A model generated the notes under the pieces. The model had not been told where the DNA came from. It saw nothing but the letters and a program-made list of their open reading frames with translations, and did not search any database. A stretch of DNA of 64,000 nucleotides. Origin: Deroplatys truncata (Eukaryota > Arthropoda > Insecta > Mantodea > Mantidae). Positions 1-11,269 of this stretch are shown here, in pieces. Each line of letters begins with the position of its first letter. Positions within the stretch are counted from its first letter, which is position 1. Position numbers and translations under genes: made by a program. The stretch is taken from NCBI GenBank assembly GCA_030765065.1, contig CM060983.1:50528067-50592066 (forward strand), given 5' to 3'.

Positions 1-3000
1 AAACTCCAAATGAGTACTACATACTGGATTTGTAACTCCAAATGAATACTACATACTGAATTTGTAACTCCAAATGAATACTACATACTGGATTTGTAAC
101 TCCAAATGAATACTACATACTGGATTTGTAACTCCAAATGAGTACTACATACTGGATTTGTAACTCCAAATGAATACTACATACTGGATTTGAAACTCCA
201 AATGAATACTACATACTGGATTTGTAACTCCAAATGAGTACTACATACTGGATTTGAAACTCCAAATGAATACTACATACTGGATTTGTAACTCCAAATG
301 AATACTACATACGGGATTTGAAACTCCAAATGAATACTACATACTGGATTTGAAACTCCAAATGAATACTACATACTGGATTTGTAACTCCAAATGAATA
401 CTACATACTGGATTTGAAACTCCAAATGAATACTACATACTGGATTTGTAACTCCAAATGAATACTACATACTGGATTTGAAACTCCAAATGAATACTAC
501 ATACTGGATTTGAAACTCCAAATGAATACTACATACTGGATTTGTAACTCCAAATGAATACTACATACTGGATTTGTAACTCCAAATGAATACTACATAC
601 TGGATTTGAAACTCCAAATGAGTACTACATACTGGATTTGTAACTCCAAATGAATACTACATACGGGATTTGTAACTCCAAATGAGTACTACATACTGGA
701 TTTGTAACTCCAAATGAATACTACATACTGGATTTGTAACTCCAAATGAGTACTACATACTGGATTTGAAACTCCAAATGAGTACTACATACTGGATTTG
801 AAACTCCAAATGAGTACTACATACTGGATTTGAAACTCCAAATGAGTACTACATACTGGATTTGAAACTCCAAATGAATACTACATACTGGATTTGAAAC
901 TCCAAATGAGTACTACATACTGGATTTGTAACTCCAAATGAATACTACATACGGGATTTGTAACTCCAAATGAGTACTACATACTGGATTTGTAACTCCA
1001 AATGAATACTACATACTGGATTTGTAACTCCAAATGAATACTACATTCTGGATTTGTAACTCCAAATGAATACTACATACTGGATTTGTAACTCCAAATG
1101 AGTACTACATACTGGATTTGTAACTCCAAATGAGTACTACATACTGTATTTGTAACTCCAAATGAGTACTACATACTGGATTTGTAACTCCAAATGAGTA
1201 CTACATTCTGGATTTGAAACTCCAAATGAGTACTACATTCTGGATTTGTAACTCCAAATGAATACTACATACTGGATTTGTAACTCCAAATGAGTACTAC
1301 ATACTGGATTTGTAACTCCAAATGAGTACTACATACTGGATTTGTAACTCCAAATGAGTACTACATACTGGATTTGTAACTCCAAATGAGTACTACATTC
1401 TGGATTTGTAACTCCAAATGAATACTACATACGGGATTTGTAACTCCAAATGAGTACTACATACTGGATTTGAAACTCCAAATGAGTACTACATTCTGGA
1501 TTTGTAACTCCAAATGAATACTACATACGGGATTTGTAACTCCAAATGAATACTACATACGGGATTTGTAACTCCAAATGAATACTACATACTGGATTTG
1601 AAACTCCAAATGAGTACTACATACTGGATTTGTAACTCCAAATGAGTACTACATACTGGATTTGTAACTCCAAATGAGTACTACATCCTGGATTTGTAAC
1701 TCCAAATGAGTACTACATTCTGGATTTGAAACTCCAAATGAGTCACTACATTCTGGATTTGTAACTCCAAATGAGTCACTACATACTGGATTTGTAACTC
1801 GAAATGAGTCACTACATTCTGGATTTATAACTCCAAATGAGTCACTACATTCTGGATTTGTAACTCCAAATGAGTACTACATACTGGATTTGTAACTCCA
1901 AATGAATACTACATACTGGATTTGTAACTACAAATGAGTACTACATCCTGGATTTGTAACTCCAAATGAGTACTACATCCTGGATTTGTAACTACAAATG
2001 AGTACTACATACTGGATTTGTAACTCCAAATGAGTACTACATACTGGATTTGTAACTCCAAATGAGTACTACATACTGGATTTGTAACTACAAATGAGTA
2101 CTACATCCTGGATTTGTAACTCCAAATGAGTACTACATCCTGGATTTGTAACTCCAAATGAGTACTACATCCTGGATTTGTAACTCCAAATGAGTACTAC
2201 ATCCTGGATTTGTAACTCCAAATGAGTACTACATACTGGATTTGTAACTCCAAATGAATACTACATACTGGATTTGTAACTCCAAATGAATACTACATAC
2301 TGGATTTGTAACTCCAAATGAATACTACATACTGGATTTGTAACTCCAAATGAATACTACATACTGGATTTGTAACTCCAAATGAATACTACATACTGGA
2401 TTTGTAACTCCAAATGAGTACTACATACTGGATTTGTAACTCCAAATGAGTACTACATACGGGATTTGAAACTCCAAATGAGTACTACATACGGGATTTG
2501 TAACTCCAAATGAGTACTACATACTGGATTTGAAACTCCAAATGAGTCACTACATTCTGGATTTGTAACTCCAAATGAGTACTACATTCTGGATTTGTAA
2601 CTCCAAATGAGTCACTACATCCTGGATTTGTAACTCCAAATGAGTACTACATACTGGATTTGTAACTCCAAATGAGTACTACATACGGGATTTGTAACTC
2701 CAAATGAGTACTACATACTGGATTTGTAACTCCAAATGAGTACTACATCCTGGATTTGTAACTCCAAATGAGTCACTATATTCTGGATTTGTAACTCCAA
2801 ATGAATACTACATACTGGATTTGTAACTCCAAATGAGTACTACATACTGGATTTGTAACTCCAAATGAGTACTACATACGGGATTTGAAACTCCAAATGA
2901 GTACTACATACGGGATTTGTAACTCCAAATGAGTACTACATACTGGATTTGAAACTCCAAATGAGTCACTACATTCTGGATTTGTAACTCCAAATGAGTA

Positions 3001-5894
3001 CTACATTCTGGATTTGAAACTCCAAATGAGTCACTACATTCTGGATTTGAAACTCCAAAAGAGTACTACATTCTGGATTTGAAACTCCAAAAGAGTACTA
3101 CATTCTGGATTTGTAACTCCAAATGAGTACTACATTCTGGATTTGAAACTCCAAATGAATACTACATACTGGATTTGTAACTCCAAATGAATACTACATA
3201 CTGGATTTGAAACTCCAAATGAGTACTACATACTGGATTTGTAACTCCAAATGAATACTACATACGGGATTTGTAACTCCAAATGAATACTACATACTGG
3301 ATTTGAAACTCCAAATGAGTACTACATACTGGATTTGAAACTCCAAATGAATACTACATACTGGATTTGAAACTCCAAATGAGTACTACATACTGGATTT
3401 GTAACTCCAAATGAATACTACATACGGGATTTGTAACTCCAATTGTGTACTACATACTGGATTTGTAACTCCAAATGAATACTACATACTGGATTTGTAA
3501 CTCCAAATGAATACTACATTCTGGATTTGTAACTCCAAATGAGTACTACATACTGGATTTGTAACTCCAAATGAGTACTACATACTGGATTTGTAACTCC
3601 AAATGAGTACTACATACTGGATTTGTAACTCCAAATGAGTACTACATACTGGATTTGTAACTCCAAATGAGTACTACATACTGGATTTGTAACTCCAAAT
3701 GAGTACTACATTCTGGATTTGTAACTCCAAATGAATACTACATACTGGATTTGTAACTCCAAATGAGTACTACATACTGGATTTGTAACTCCAAATGAGT
3801 ACTCCATTCTGGATTTGTAACTCCAAATGAGTACTACATACTGGATTTGTAACTCCAAATGAGTACTACATTCTGGATTTGTAACTCCAAATGAATACTA
3901 CATACGGGATTTGTAACTCCAAATGAGTACTACATACTGGATTTGAAACTCCACATGAGTACTACATTCTGGATTTGTAACTCCAAATGAATACTACATA
4001 CGGGATTTGTAACTCCAAATGAATACTACATACGGGATTTGTAACTCCAAATGAATACTACATACTGGATTTGAAACTCCAAATGAGTACTACATACTGG
4101 ATTTGTAACTCCAAATGAGTACTACATACTGGATTTGTAACTCCAAATGAGTACTACAACCTGGATTTGTAACTCCAAATGAGTACTACATTCTGGATTT
4201 GAAACTCCAAATGAGTCACTACATTCTGGATTTGTAACTCCAAATGACTCACTACATACTGGATTTGTAACTCGAAATGAGTCACTACATTCTGGATTTG
4301 TAACTCCAAATGAGTCACTACATTCTGGATTTGTAACTCCAAATGAGTACTACATACTGGATTTGTAACTCCAAATGAATACTACATACTGGATTTGTAA
4401 CTACAAATGAGTACTACATCCTGGATTTGTAACTCCAAATGAGTACTACATCCTGGATTTGTAACTACAAATGAGTACTACATACTGGATTTGTAACTCC
4501 AAATGAGTACTACATACTGGATTTGTAACTCCAAATGAGTACTACATACTGGATTTGTAACTCCAAATGAGTACTACATCCTGGATTTGTAACTCCAAAT
4601 GAGTACTACATCCTGGATTTGTAACTCCAAATGAGTACTACATCCTGGATTTGTAACTCCAAATGAGTACTACATACTGGATTTGTAACTCCAAATGAAT
4701 ACTACATACTGGATTTGTAACTCCAAATGAATACTACATACTGGATTTGTAACTCCAAATGAATACTACATACTGGATTTGTAACTCCAAATGAATACTA
4801 CATACTGGATTTGTAACTCCAAATGAGTACTACATACTGGATTTGTAACTCCAAATGAGTACTACATACGGGATTTGAAACTCCAAATGAGTACTACATA
4901 CGGGATTTGTAACTCCAAATGAGTACTACATACTGGATTTGAAACTCCAAATGAGTCACTACATTCTGGATTTGTAACTCCAAATGAGTACTACATTCTG
5001 GATTTGTAACTCCAAATGAGTCACTACATCCTGGATTTGTAACTCCAAATGAGTACTACATACTGGATTTGTAACTCCAAATGAGTACTACATACGGGAT
5101 TTGTAACTCCAAATGAGTACTACATCCTGGATTTGTAACTCCAAATGAGTCACTACATTCTGGATTTGTAACTCCAAATGAATACTACATACTGGATTTG
5201 TAACTCCAAATGAGTACTACATACTGGATTTGTAACTCCAAATGAGTACTACATACGGGATTTGAAACTCCAAATGAGTACTACATACGGGATTTGTAAC
5301 TCCAAATGAGTACTACATACTGGATTTAAAACTCCAAATGAGTCACTACATTCTGGATTTGTAACTCCAAATGAGTACTACATTCTGGATTTGAAACTCC
5401 AAATGAGTCACTACATTCTGGATTTGAAACTCCAAGTGAGTACTACATTCTGGATTTGTAACTCCAAATGAGTACTACATTCTGGATTTGAAACTCCAAA
5501 TGAGTACTACATTCTGGATTTGTAACTCCAAATGAGTACTACATTCTGGATTTGAAACTCCAAATGAGTCACTACATTCTGGATTTGAAACTCCAAATGA
5601 GTACTACATTCTGGATTTGTAACTCCAAATGAGTACTACATTCTGGATTTGAAACTCCAAATGAGTCACTACATTCTGGATTTGTAACTCCAAATGAGTC
5701 ACTACATACTGGATTTGTAACTCGAAATGAGTCACTACATTCTGGATTTGTAACTCCAAATGAGTCACTACATTCTGGATTTGTAACTCCAAATGAGTAC
5801 TACATACTGGATTTGTAACTCGAAATGAGTCACTACATTCTGGATTTGTAACTCCAAATGAGTCACTACATACTGGATTTGTAACTCGAAGTGA
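1..5894. repeat. 32/33-bp minisatellite array (about 180 units)
   Basis: The stretch is an unbroken head-to-tail array. The 32-bp unit reads roughly actccaaatgagtactaca followed by tactggatttgta. A 33-bp variant has gagtcactac in place of gagtactac. Variable positions recur (aata/agta, tact/tacg/ttct/tcct, tgta/tgaa), so units can be classed. The array begins before base 1 and decays at about 5885-5894, where the sequence continues as an old family A copy. Minus-strand frames exist only where 33-bp units run in a row (4154-4342 and 5604-5792, repeating ELQIQNVVTH). They are a by-product of a unit length divisible by three and are not genes. Confidence 0.98.
950..5500. repeat. higher-order duplication inside the minisatellite (offset 2,473 bp)
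   Basis: Diagnostic units recur at a fixed distance. The pair of tacggg units at 1526 reappears at 3999, and the taactac variant at 1925 reappears at 4398; both offsets are 2,473 bp. Agreement of unit types runs from about 950-1020 to about 3100 in the first block and from about 3423-3490 to 5500 in the second, with single units gained or lost. A cassette of 33-bp units containing the ctcgaaatgagtcac variant occurs three times, near 1730-1870, 4205-4340 and 5650-5790. This indicates segmental duplication of the array as well as unit-by-unit slippage. Confidence 0.85.
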
Positions 5895-6385
5895 GCCCTT
5901 TAATGCTGGATTTCAAATTCCATACTCTTACCATGACATCGCGGGAAGCAAATGAATAGCGCCAGTACGTTATAAATTTCATAATTATTGATAAATGTGA
6001 ACCAAAAGTAATATGGCTGATGCAACAAATAAACTTATTTCAAACAATTCGAGTGTTACATAGAGTTCCACTTTTTTCGTATAGTTCGTTTTCCTCTCTG
6101 TCAACGTTTACCAGTTATACAAAATTATGCTAAATTCTTTGAATATGAAATTGGCTTCAAAGGCTATTTCGAGAAAAATCGAGGTATTCTACGGTTTTTT
6201 CCTCGAGCAAATAATTTAAACATATAGTATTCTAATATAGATCGTTAGAACCATTTTAGAAGATAAAAAAATAACAAAACATCGTCCATGTAAGGTTAGT
6301 TTGGTTGGGGGGATTTCCTTGAAAATTTTCGTGTCACATCTTTGAAAGATACTAAATATAAATACCATGCCACGCACACATAGAC
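5895..6385 (-). mobile_element. old family A copy, partial, joined to the minisatellite
   Basis: The sequence follows the family A minus-strand consensus: ccatactcttaccatgac, then catcgcgggaagcaa, a ggctgatgcaacaaataaac segment, gtttaccagttatac, and finally the block gggatttccttgaaaatttt then cgtgtcacatctttgaaaga. It is diverged from the young copies at 28.9 and 57.3 kb, so it is old. Its left edge is the decayed last unit of the minisatellite, with no other sequence between them. Confidence 0.75.
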
Positions 6386-6459
6386 TCTGCTACCGCGAAA
6401 TAAAATTGAGTTTTATTTGTGGACGCTCTTTAACTGCTGTGGTCCTTAGCGTCTAATTT

Positions 6460-7383
6460 TAAGCAGTATTTTTAACACTTAAATATTTTAATCACATTAT
6501 ATAAATATAAATTTGAATAACAGGCCACCCTGAAGTAATATGGGCATGTAATAAATTGTAAAATGTATATTACAGTCATTGTATATGTTTATATTAATGT
6601 ATCCAGGTGTAATAATGTTATGTGAATGTATTTCGTAATTTAATAATGTAGGAGTTGTGAGAATAATAAGGTAAACGTTGCTAACAATGAGGTAACCTTG
6701 AGGCAATAATGAGTAAGGAAATTTAAATGCTACTAGTCATTATTAGAGCAGCAATAATGTAAATGTTCAGACAGTTTAAAAATAGCCAATCAACAACCAG
6801 CAAAGGCTTTAGTTAAATGAAGGTATTCTATTGGAGTAGGATTAGCCAATCAGAGACTTGAAACACAGAAATTTACAAGTTTAGACAGTTGAAATCAATT
6901 CAGTTGCCTCCAAAAAGTGCTCATAACCAGACGCGAGATGTGTCCTTGAGAAATTGAATACGTATTCGTGTAAGTCAAAAATAGTTTACGTGTTAAAAAG
7001 TGCAAGTATTAAATAAAAGAATCTCACAGCTCTCTATATCAGTGAACTGTTATTTAATGTGTGTCAAGGATTAACAAAAAGGAGTGAACTAAAACTTAAA
7101 ATCTGTGTAAGCCTACATTCTTAGTCGTACCAAAACCCTGCCAAGAGAAACATGTCTCTAACAAATACTGACGCAGCCGAGGCAAACATAAATATAATAT
7201 CTAAAGAAACAGTCAAATTACAAAGCTAATATTTTTAAACTTGGGGCGAAGGCTACCGGAAACTGTTTAACATACGTGCGGTTGCAACTACTACAAGTTC
7301 GGTTCCCCAACAGTTGAAATTTAATACAACTCCTTCAATACAACAACACAACCTACTTCAAATTGGCATCCATACGTGGGGCA

Positions 7384-7384
<1 letters not shown>
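6460..7384 (+). mobile_element. LTR-B copy 1 with adjoining PBS-like sequence (fossil)
   Basis: The LTR spans 6460-7360. It carries the family hallmarks: an aagcagtatttttaacactt start, the block ggattagccaatcagagac, an aataaaag poly(A)-type signal, gacgcagccgaggcaaacat, and an end in ctacttca. It is followed at 7361-7384 by aattggcatccatacgtggg, which looks like a tRNA primer-binding site. No coding region or second LTR is present, so this is a broken remnant. It lies inside SINE-1 and is therefore younger than that SINE. The family resembles insect Ty3/Gypsy-type LTRs, but I cannot name it. Confidence 0.7.
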
Positions 7385-7442
<58 letters not shown>

Positions 7443-7450
7443 CAACAACG
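7383..7450. repeat. (AAT)n microsatellite
   Basis: About 19 AAT/ATA triplets run from 7386 to 7440 and then grade into AAC triplets. The run begins immediately after the PBS-like sequence of LTR-B. It makes a poly-asparagine frame on the plus strand, which is not a gene. Confidence 0.95.
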
Positions 7451-7819
7451 ATAAGAAAACAATCTTCTACACATTTTATATTGGGCGTGAAAGACCAGTA
7501 ATTTTGTTCAGAGGCCTCTTTATCAGGCTTGAGGTTCTTTTACGTGCCGTAAATCTACGACACGGGACCAGCTTACTTACCTTCCCAAGGAAGGCATGCT
7601 AAAGATTTTTATGGCCAAAAATTTCACCGCCCTCCGTCGGGTTTGTATCCGCGACCTCGGGAACTAGAGGCTAGCATGGTACCTCTAGAGCATGGAGGAC
7701 GACTGCTACCGCGAATACAACAGATGAGTCATTAGATTTAACTCGGGAAATTTTTGAAGATTAGATAATTATTAAAGGATTAGGTTGCTCAAGACCTCTG
7801 ATTTAATTATACGTAATTT

Positions 7820-8708
7820 TTACTTTCTCTACTACGTATAGTAAGTAAGGGAAGTATTGTATTCCACCCAAAAATTCGATACCGAGATTTCACCGGAAAT
7901 ATATGTTTTGAGACACCCTGAATCCAAAAAAAGCATTTTTGGAAACATATCCGTGTGTCTGTGAACAGCATAACTCAGAAACGAACAGTCGGATAAATAC
8001 CAAACTTGGTATTTAGATTCAGTATCTTCCAATGATGCGATACGAAGGTTTTGAAGAAAATCCCCCACCCCAGATTACCCTTTACATGCAACATTTTTCA
8101 AAAATTGTAATTTTCTCAAAAATGGCTCTAACGATTTTGATTAAAATATCATATGTTTAAGATATTTTCATGACAAATAAAATGTATATCTTAAATTTTC
8201 TGGGAATGTCTCCAAAAGTATTCTTCATTGTAAACGACTTTTGCATAACTGGTAAACCATAAGAGATAGACAAAATTTTACTATATAAAAATGTAGATCG
8301 CGTTAAAATACACAATTTATGTCATATACATTTTTTGTTGTTGAGTGAACCATTTTCGAGATATTGCTTGTTATTCACTTAAATTTTTCAATACTTATTT
8401 TCTTAAATGGGAATTCGTTATTCATTTTTTTTGTCTTGGATATGCAAACAGCATTAATCTGTGGCAAAGAGAATGGTGCTGCACCTAGCAACCAGCTATT
8501 AAGAGATATGTATATGCTTAAAGGCTACTGTATTTCTATATTGCCCTTGTAAATATATTATCCCCTTACATCTACAAGAAAATTAGCAATAAGATAGAGT
8601 CTGCAAATGTTTATCTGGATTAACGTGAAGTATATGGAGAATAAGCGTTTGTAAAAATAGTTTGTACAAGAGTAGAGAAAGTCATGTGAGTGTAAAACAT
8701 CAGATTTT
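7820..8708 (+). mobile_element. family A copy, full length (unclassified, non-coding)
   Basis: Starts with tttactttctctactacgta and ends with gtagagaaagtcatgtgag followed by tgtaaaacatcag. The terminal segments ACTTTCTCTAC and GTAGAGAAAGT are 11-bp inverted repeats; about 20 bp lie outside the right one. The direct repeat atttttac lies at both edges and may be a target duplication. There is no transposase or reverse transcriptase. Two short frames recur across copies (one on each strand), but they are broken differently in each copy, so coding is unlikely. It could be a MITE-like DNA element or, read on the minus strand, a retroposon ending in gtaaaaa. Confidence 0.85.
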
Positions 8709-9423
8709 TACCTATGAGGAGCTTGAAGAAAAGTTAAGTGGCAACAGACCCCCATACTTTAAAAGAACTAAAAGAATATATCAGGTGAGGTATTCACTCA
8801 ATTTCGGATATTTAACTCTGGAGGGAATGAAAGTGTCCTGAGAAGTTGCCAGGAATGTGTGGATAGAAAAGAAGACAACATATCCAGCATCTCTTATGAT
8901 GAGGTATGCACTTATCTGTAGTACTGCCACGAGTGGTTTTCAAATCATCGATAAATTCACTCCATGACTCGAAAATTTATCAAGAAAATTTGAAAATCAC
9001 AAGAGGTATTTGCTAAGTCAATTTTGCGAATAAAATTAAGTTATTTACTAAAAAATAATTATAATTATAATGAAATAATAAAATATTTATATTTATTTGC
9101 AATATAAGTGGCGTTGTTTTCGAAAACAAGTAAGAATATATGGTCACGTTTTGTTTGATTGGTGCGACTTGATCATATAGATATTATTTTCTGCCATCTT
9201 ACGTACAGAACTTGCAGAAGGAATTCGCTATTCTTTTATCTATGATTGTAGGAATGCTCCTAGTAGAGAAAATATGAAACAAATAAAACCTGTATTACGA
9301 ACATTATAGATTATAACTTTCTTTACAGAAAAAGGCTGATAAATGTTAACTTGTTTCAATTCATTGGTTCATTATGAACTTTATTTAAAAACACAATTAT
9401 CTGTTAATTGTATAGTGTATTCC
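8709..9423. other. unassigned, partly AT-rich
   Basis: No recognised element. 8703-8786 reads open (QIFTYEELEEKLSG and on to RIYQ) and ends at a good splice-donor string (cag|gtgagg), but it starts at the edge of family A and has no protein match I recognise. The remainder, especially 9010-9110, is AT-rich and featureless. Confidence 0.4.
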
Positions 9424-9584
9424 TTATGCCCGGTTTCACAGTGTAAGCTTAAACTTCGAATCGGGCTTAACGGGAGAGTTAAGCTACAGCTGAGTTTTAC
9501 AGTGCGTAGTTCAAGCGCTAAGCCAAGATTATACGGGGCTCGACTTAAACCATACTGAACTGCGGTTTAAGTTAAGGAGTCGCC

Positions 9585-10007
9585 ATGTTATCTGAGGACG
9601 ACGATTTTAGTGACGAGGAAATGCAAATTATTTTAAACCATATTCACAACAGAAGACGGCCTAAAGTGTTTAGAATGCGTCCAAATCATTTCCACATATG
9701 GAATGACCGAGAATTCTACGAGAGGTTTCGGCTAAGTAAACAGTCTGCGATGATGGTACTAGAGATTATTAATGATGCAATTAAACATAAAACAGACTGG
9801 TAAGTAAAACTTAATATTAAATTTATTCTTATACCTTCATAATATACTTTATCGCTCATAAGGTATTATTAATTTTATTTCAGGAACAAAGCCCTCTCGT
9901 CAGAAGCCGTGCTTCTTTTGACGTTGAGGTTATATGCAAGTGGAAGCATGCTAATTGCAGCTGGAGATTTTTCCGGTGTCTCAAAATCTACCCATGCAGA
10001 GTTGTAA
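9585..10007 (+). pseudogene. HARBI1-like transposase, N-terminal part in two exons
   Basis: Exon 1 is 9585-9799 (MLSEDDDFSDEE... ending in KHKTD plus part of W). A short intron at 9800-9882 has a gtaagt donor and a tttatttcag acceptor. Exon 2 starts at 9884 and continues in phase with NKALSSEAVLLLTLRLYASG and then AAGDFSGVSKST. The last stretch is the HARBI1 N-terminal helix-turn-helix block (compare FYATGSFLQVAGDFGGVSKS-type sequences in the family). A stop follows at 10005-10007. The DDE catalytic domain that normally occupies the following 200 residues is missing through an internal deletion. The start is the first ATG after the left terminal repeat. Confidence 0.85.
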
Positions 10008-10017
10008 AAATTGTTTC

Positions 10018-10375
10018 ACATCCATCAATTTGGACACTAATTAGTCCCTTTATTTCCTCGTCGATTGGCGTAATTAACGACGGCACAGCCGGATCTCCAC
10101 CTGTACCCCGAATAGCACGTTTCTCGTCGGCGTGTTTCTTCAAATTGTCATATTTCTTCTTCAACACGGTAGCATCTCTGTATATTATTCCGCTCTTTGC
10201 ATTGAATAACTCCGCAATTTTCCCCCACGTTTGGTTCTTCCTGCTCCACAGTGCCTTATCAGATTGCTTGCACTCTAGTATGTGTTTATACTGCTTTACA
10301 ATTTCTAACAGAATGCTAACTTCTTGAGAAGTGAAGCTAGCAGAACATTTTGGCTCTGATTTTAATGTGTGTATC
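10018..10375 (-). pseudogene. Harbinger Myb/SANT-like DNA-binding protein fragment
   Basis: The minus strand reads FTSQEVSILLEIVKQYKHIL, then an LWSRKNQTWGKIAELFNAKSG helix with its spaced tryptophans, VLKKKYDNLKKHADEKRAI, a TGGDP motif and ITPIDEEIKGLI. This is the layout of the Myb-like second protein of Harbinger elements (NAIF1/MSANTD relatives), which binds the transposon ends and carries the transposase to the nucleus. No clear start codon is visible in this copy, and its 3' end runs into the deletion junction with the transposase gene. Confidence 0.75.
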
Positions 10376-10624
10376 TTAATAACCTATAAAACCTTACTTT
10401 CAGGAACAGCGCCACCATAAATAAATGATGGGAATTCGCTCGATGCGCATGCGCAAGCGTTACCAACCTTAAAGTTCCGAGGAGTTGTTCAGCTCAGTAA
10501 AGCCAAACGTGGTTGCCCTACTGTGAAACTCGCAAAGCTTTAACCAAAGCTTAAGTTTTGTTTAAGCTGCGTCCATAGCTTAGTAAAGGTTCGACTTAAG
10601 CCTGAACTGTGAAACCGGCCCTTA

Positions 10625-11267
10625 CACTTCTCCGTTGGTTTCCTCATATTGATGCTATAAAAATATGAAATGTCACAACTAAAGTGTTACAAGAATTATA
10701 CTTACAGGAATATCATATGCAGTTCAATGCATTTGAAGACCAGGAGTTTTAAGAGGCGAGAGATGCAAGGAACGCGAAAAGAAAACTGCTCCAAAACTTA
10801 CGGAAAAAGGAAAGGTTATTCCAGTGGTTTTAAAGTCCGAAGACTATGAAACAATTACCAATTCATGCGACGAGAATATTCCTGAAGGCTTACAAATGAA
10901 GTTTCTCCTTATCGATGCTCTAGAACTGGCATGCCTAATTAATAATCTCGTCTATATCTTCACTTGAAACGTTAATAAACCTTGTTTCTGATATTTTTGT
11001 GTCTAAACGTAGCGGCGTTGGTTGTACTCCAACCTCTTCAGAGTATTAAGAAAAGGAGGAGCCCAAAGGAAGAGGTGATAATGATATTTGGATAAACATT
11101 GAAGAAAATCATGGTCGTGATTGGTTCAAAAACAACATTACTTTAACCGTGATTGGTCATTATGTCCCAATTGCGGCATGAGTGAAATAATGATTGCAAT
11201 TGTAACTATGAGAACGTGGGGCTGTAATGGGGATATTATAGCTGTTTCGGCAGAAGTTCGAGCTGTA
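10625..11267. other. unassigned unique-looking sequence
   Basis: I see no repeat family, RNA gene or convincing exon here. Frames are short and broken. The stretch lies between the Harbinger and the first mariner. Confidence 0.4.
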
Positions 11268-11269
11268 TA

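Larger units (their letters stand above)
6387..7715 (-). mobile_element. SINE-1, full length, split by an LTR; 13-bp target duplication
   Basis: The two halves are 6400-6459 and about 7466-7702. A perfect 13-bp direct repeat, ctgctaccgcgaa, flanks the whole unit (6387-6399 and 7703-7715). The right half holds an antisense tRNA-type B box (gggtttgtatccgcgacc here, gggtttgaacccgcgacc in the 31-kb copy) and the block ttttacgtgccgtaaatcta. The left half is the 3' tail (attgagttttatttgtggac). Without the inserted LTR the unit is close to 300 bp, like the copy at 40.2-40.5 kb. It probably transposed by target-primed reverse transcription with LINE machinery supplied in trans. Confidence 0.8.
9427..10621. 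mobile_element. PIF/Harbinger DNA transposon, internally deleted
   Basis: The ends are inverted repeats (tgcccggtttcacagtg on the left and cactgtg-type gaaaccggccc on the right), flanked by the 3-bp target duplication TTA (9424-9426, 10622-10624) that is typical of this superfamily. Inside are the first part of a HARBI1-like transposase on the plus strand and a Myb/SANT-like protein fragment on the minus strand, the two-gene layout of animal Harbingers. The two genes now abut at about 10008, and the catalytic half of the transposase is gone, so the copy is non-autonomous. The repeated cttaag/aagctt motifs near both ends are probably protein-binding subterminal repeats. Confidence 0.9.

Noticed and set aside
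4154-5792. Minus-strand frames with a repeating ELQIQNVVTH peptide (4154-4342, 5604-5792)
   Set aside because: They exist only where 33-bp units run in a row; elsewhere the 32-bp unit breaks the frame. No start or promoter context and no conservation pattern of a protein.
1-5894. CRISPR-like array
   Set aside because: Units are contiguous with no spacers, the unit is the whole period, and the context is eukaryotic.
7363-7602. Frame with a poly-asparagine run
   Set aside because: It is an (AAT)n microsatellite running into an antisense SINE.
7832-8068. Family A as a Helitron
   Set aside because: No TC start, no CTRR end and no terminal hairpin could be seen, and the two ends share an inverted ACTTTCTCTAC.
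10145-10327. Plus-strand frame MSYFFFNTVASLY...
   Set aside because: It is the complement of the Myb/SANT-like reading on the minus strand.
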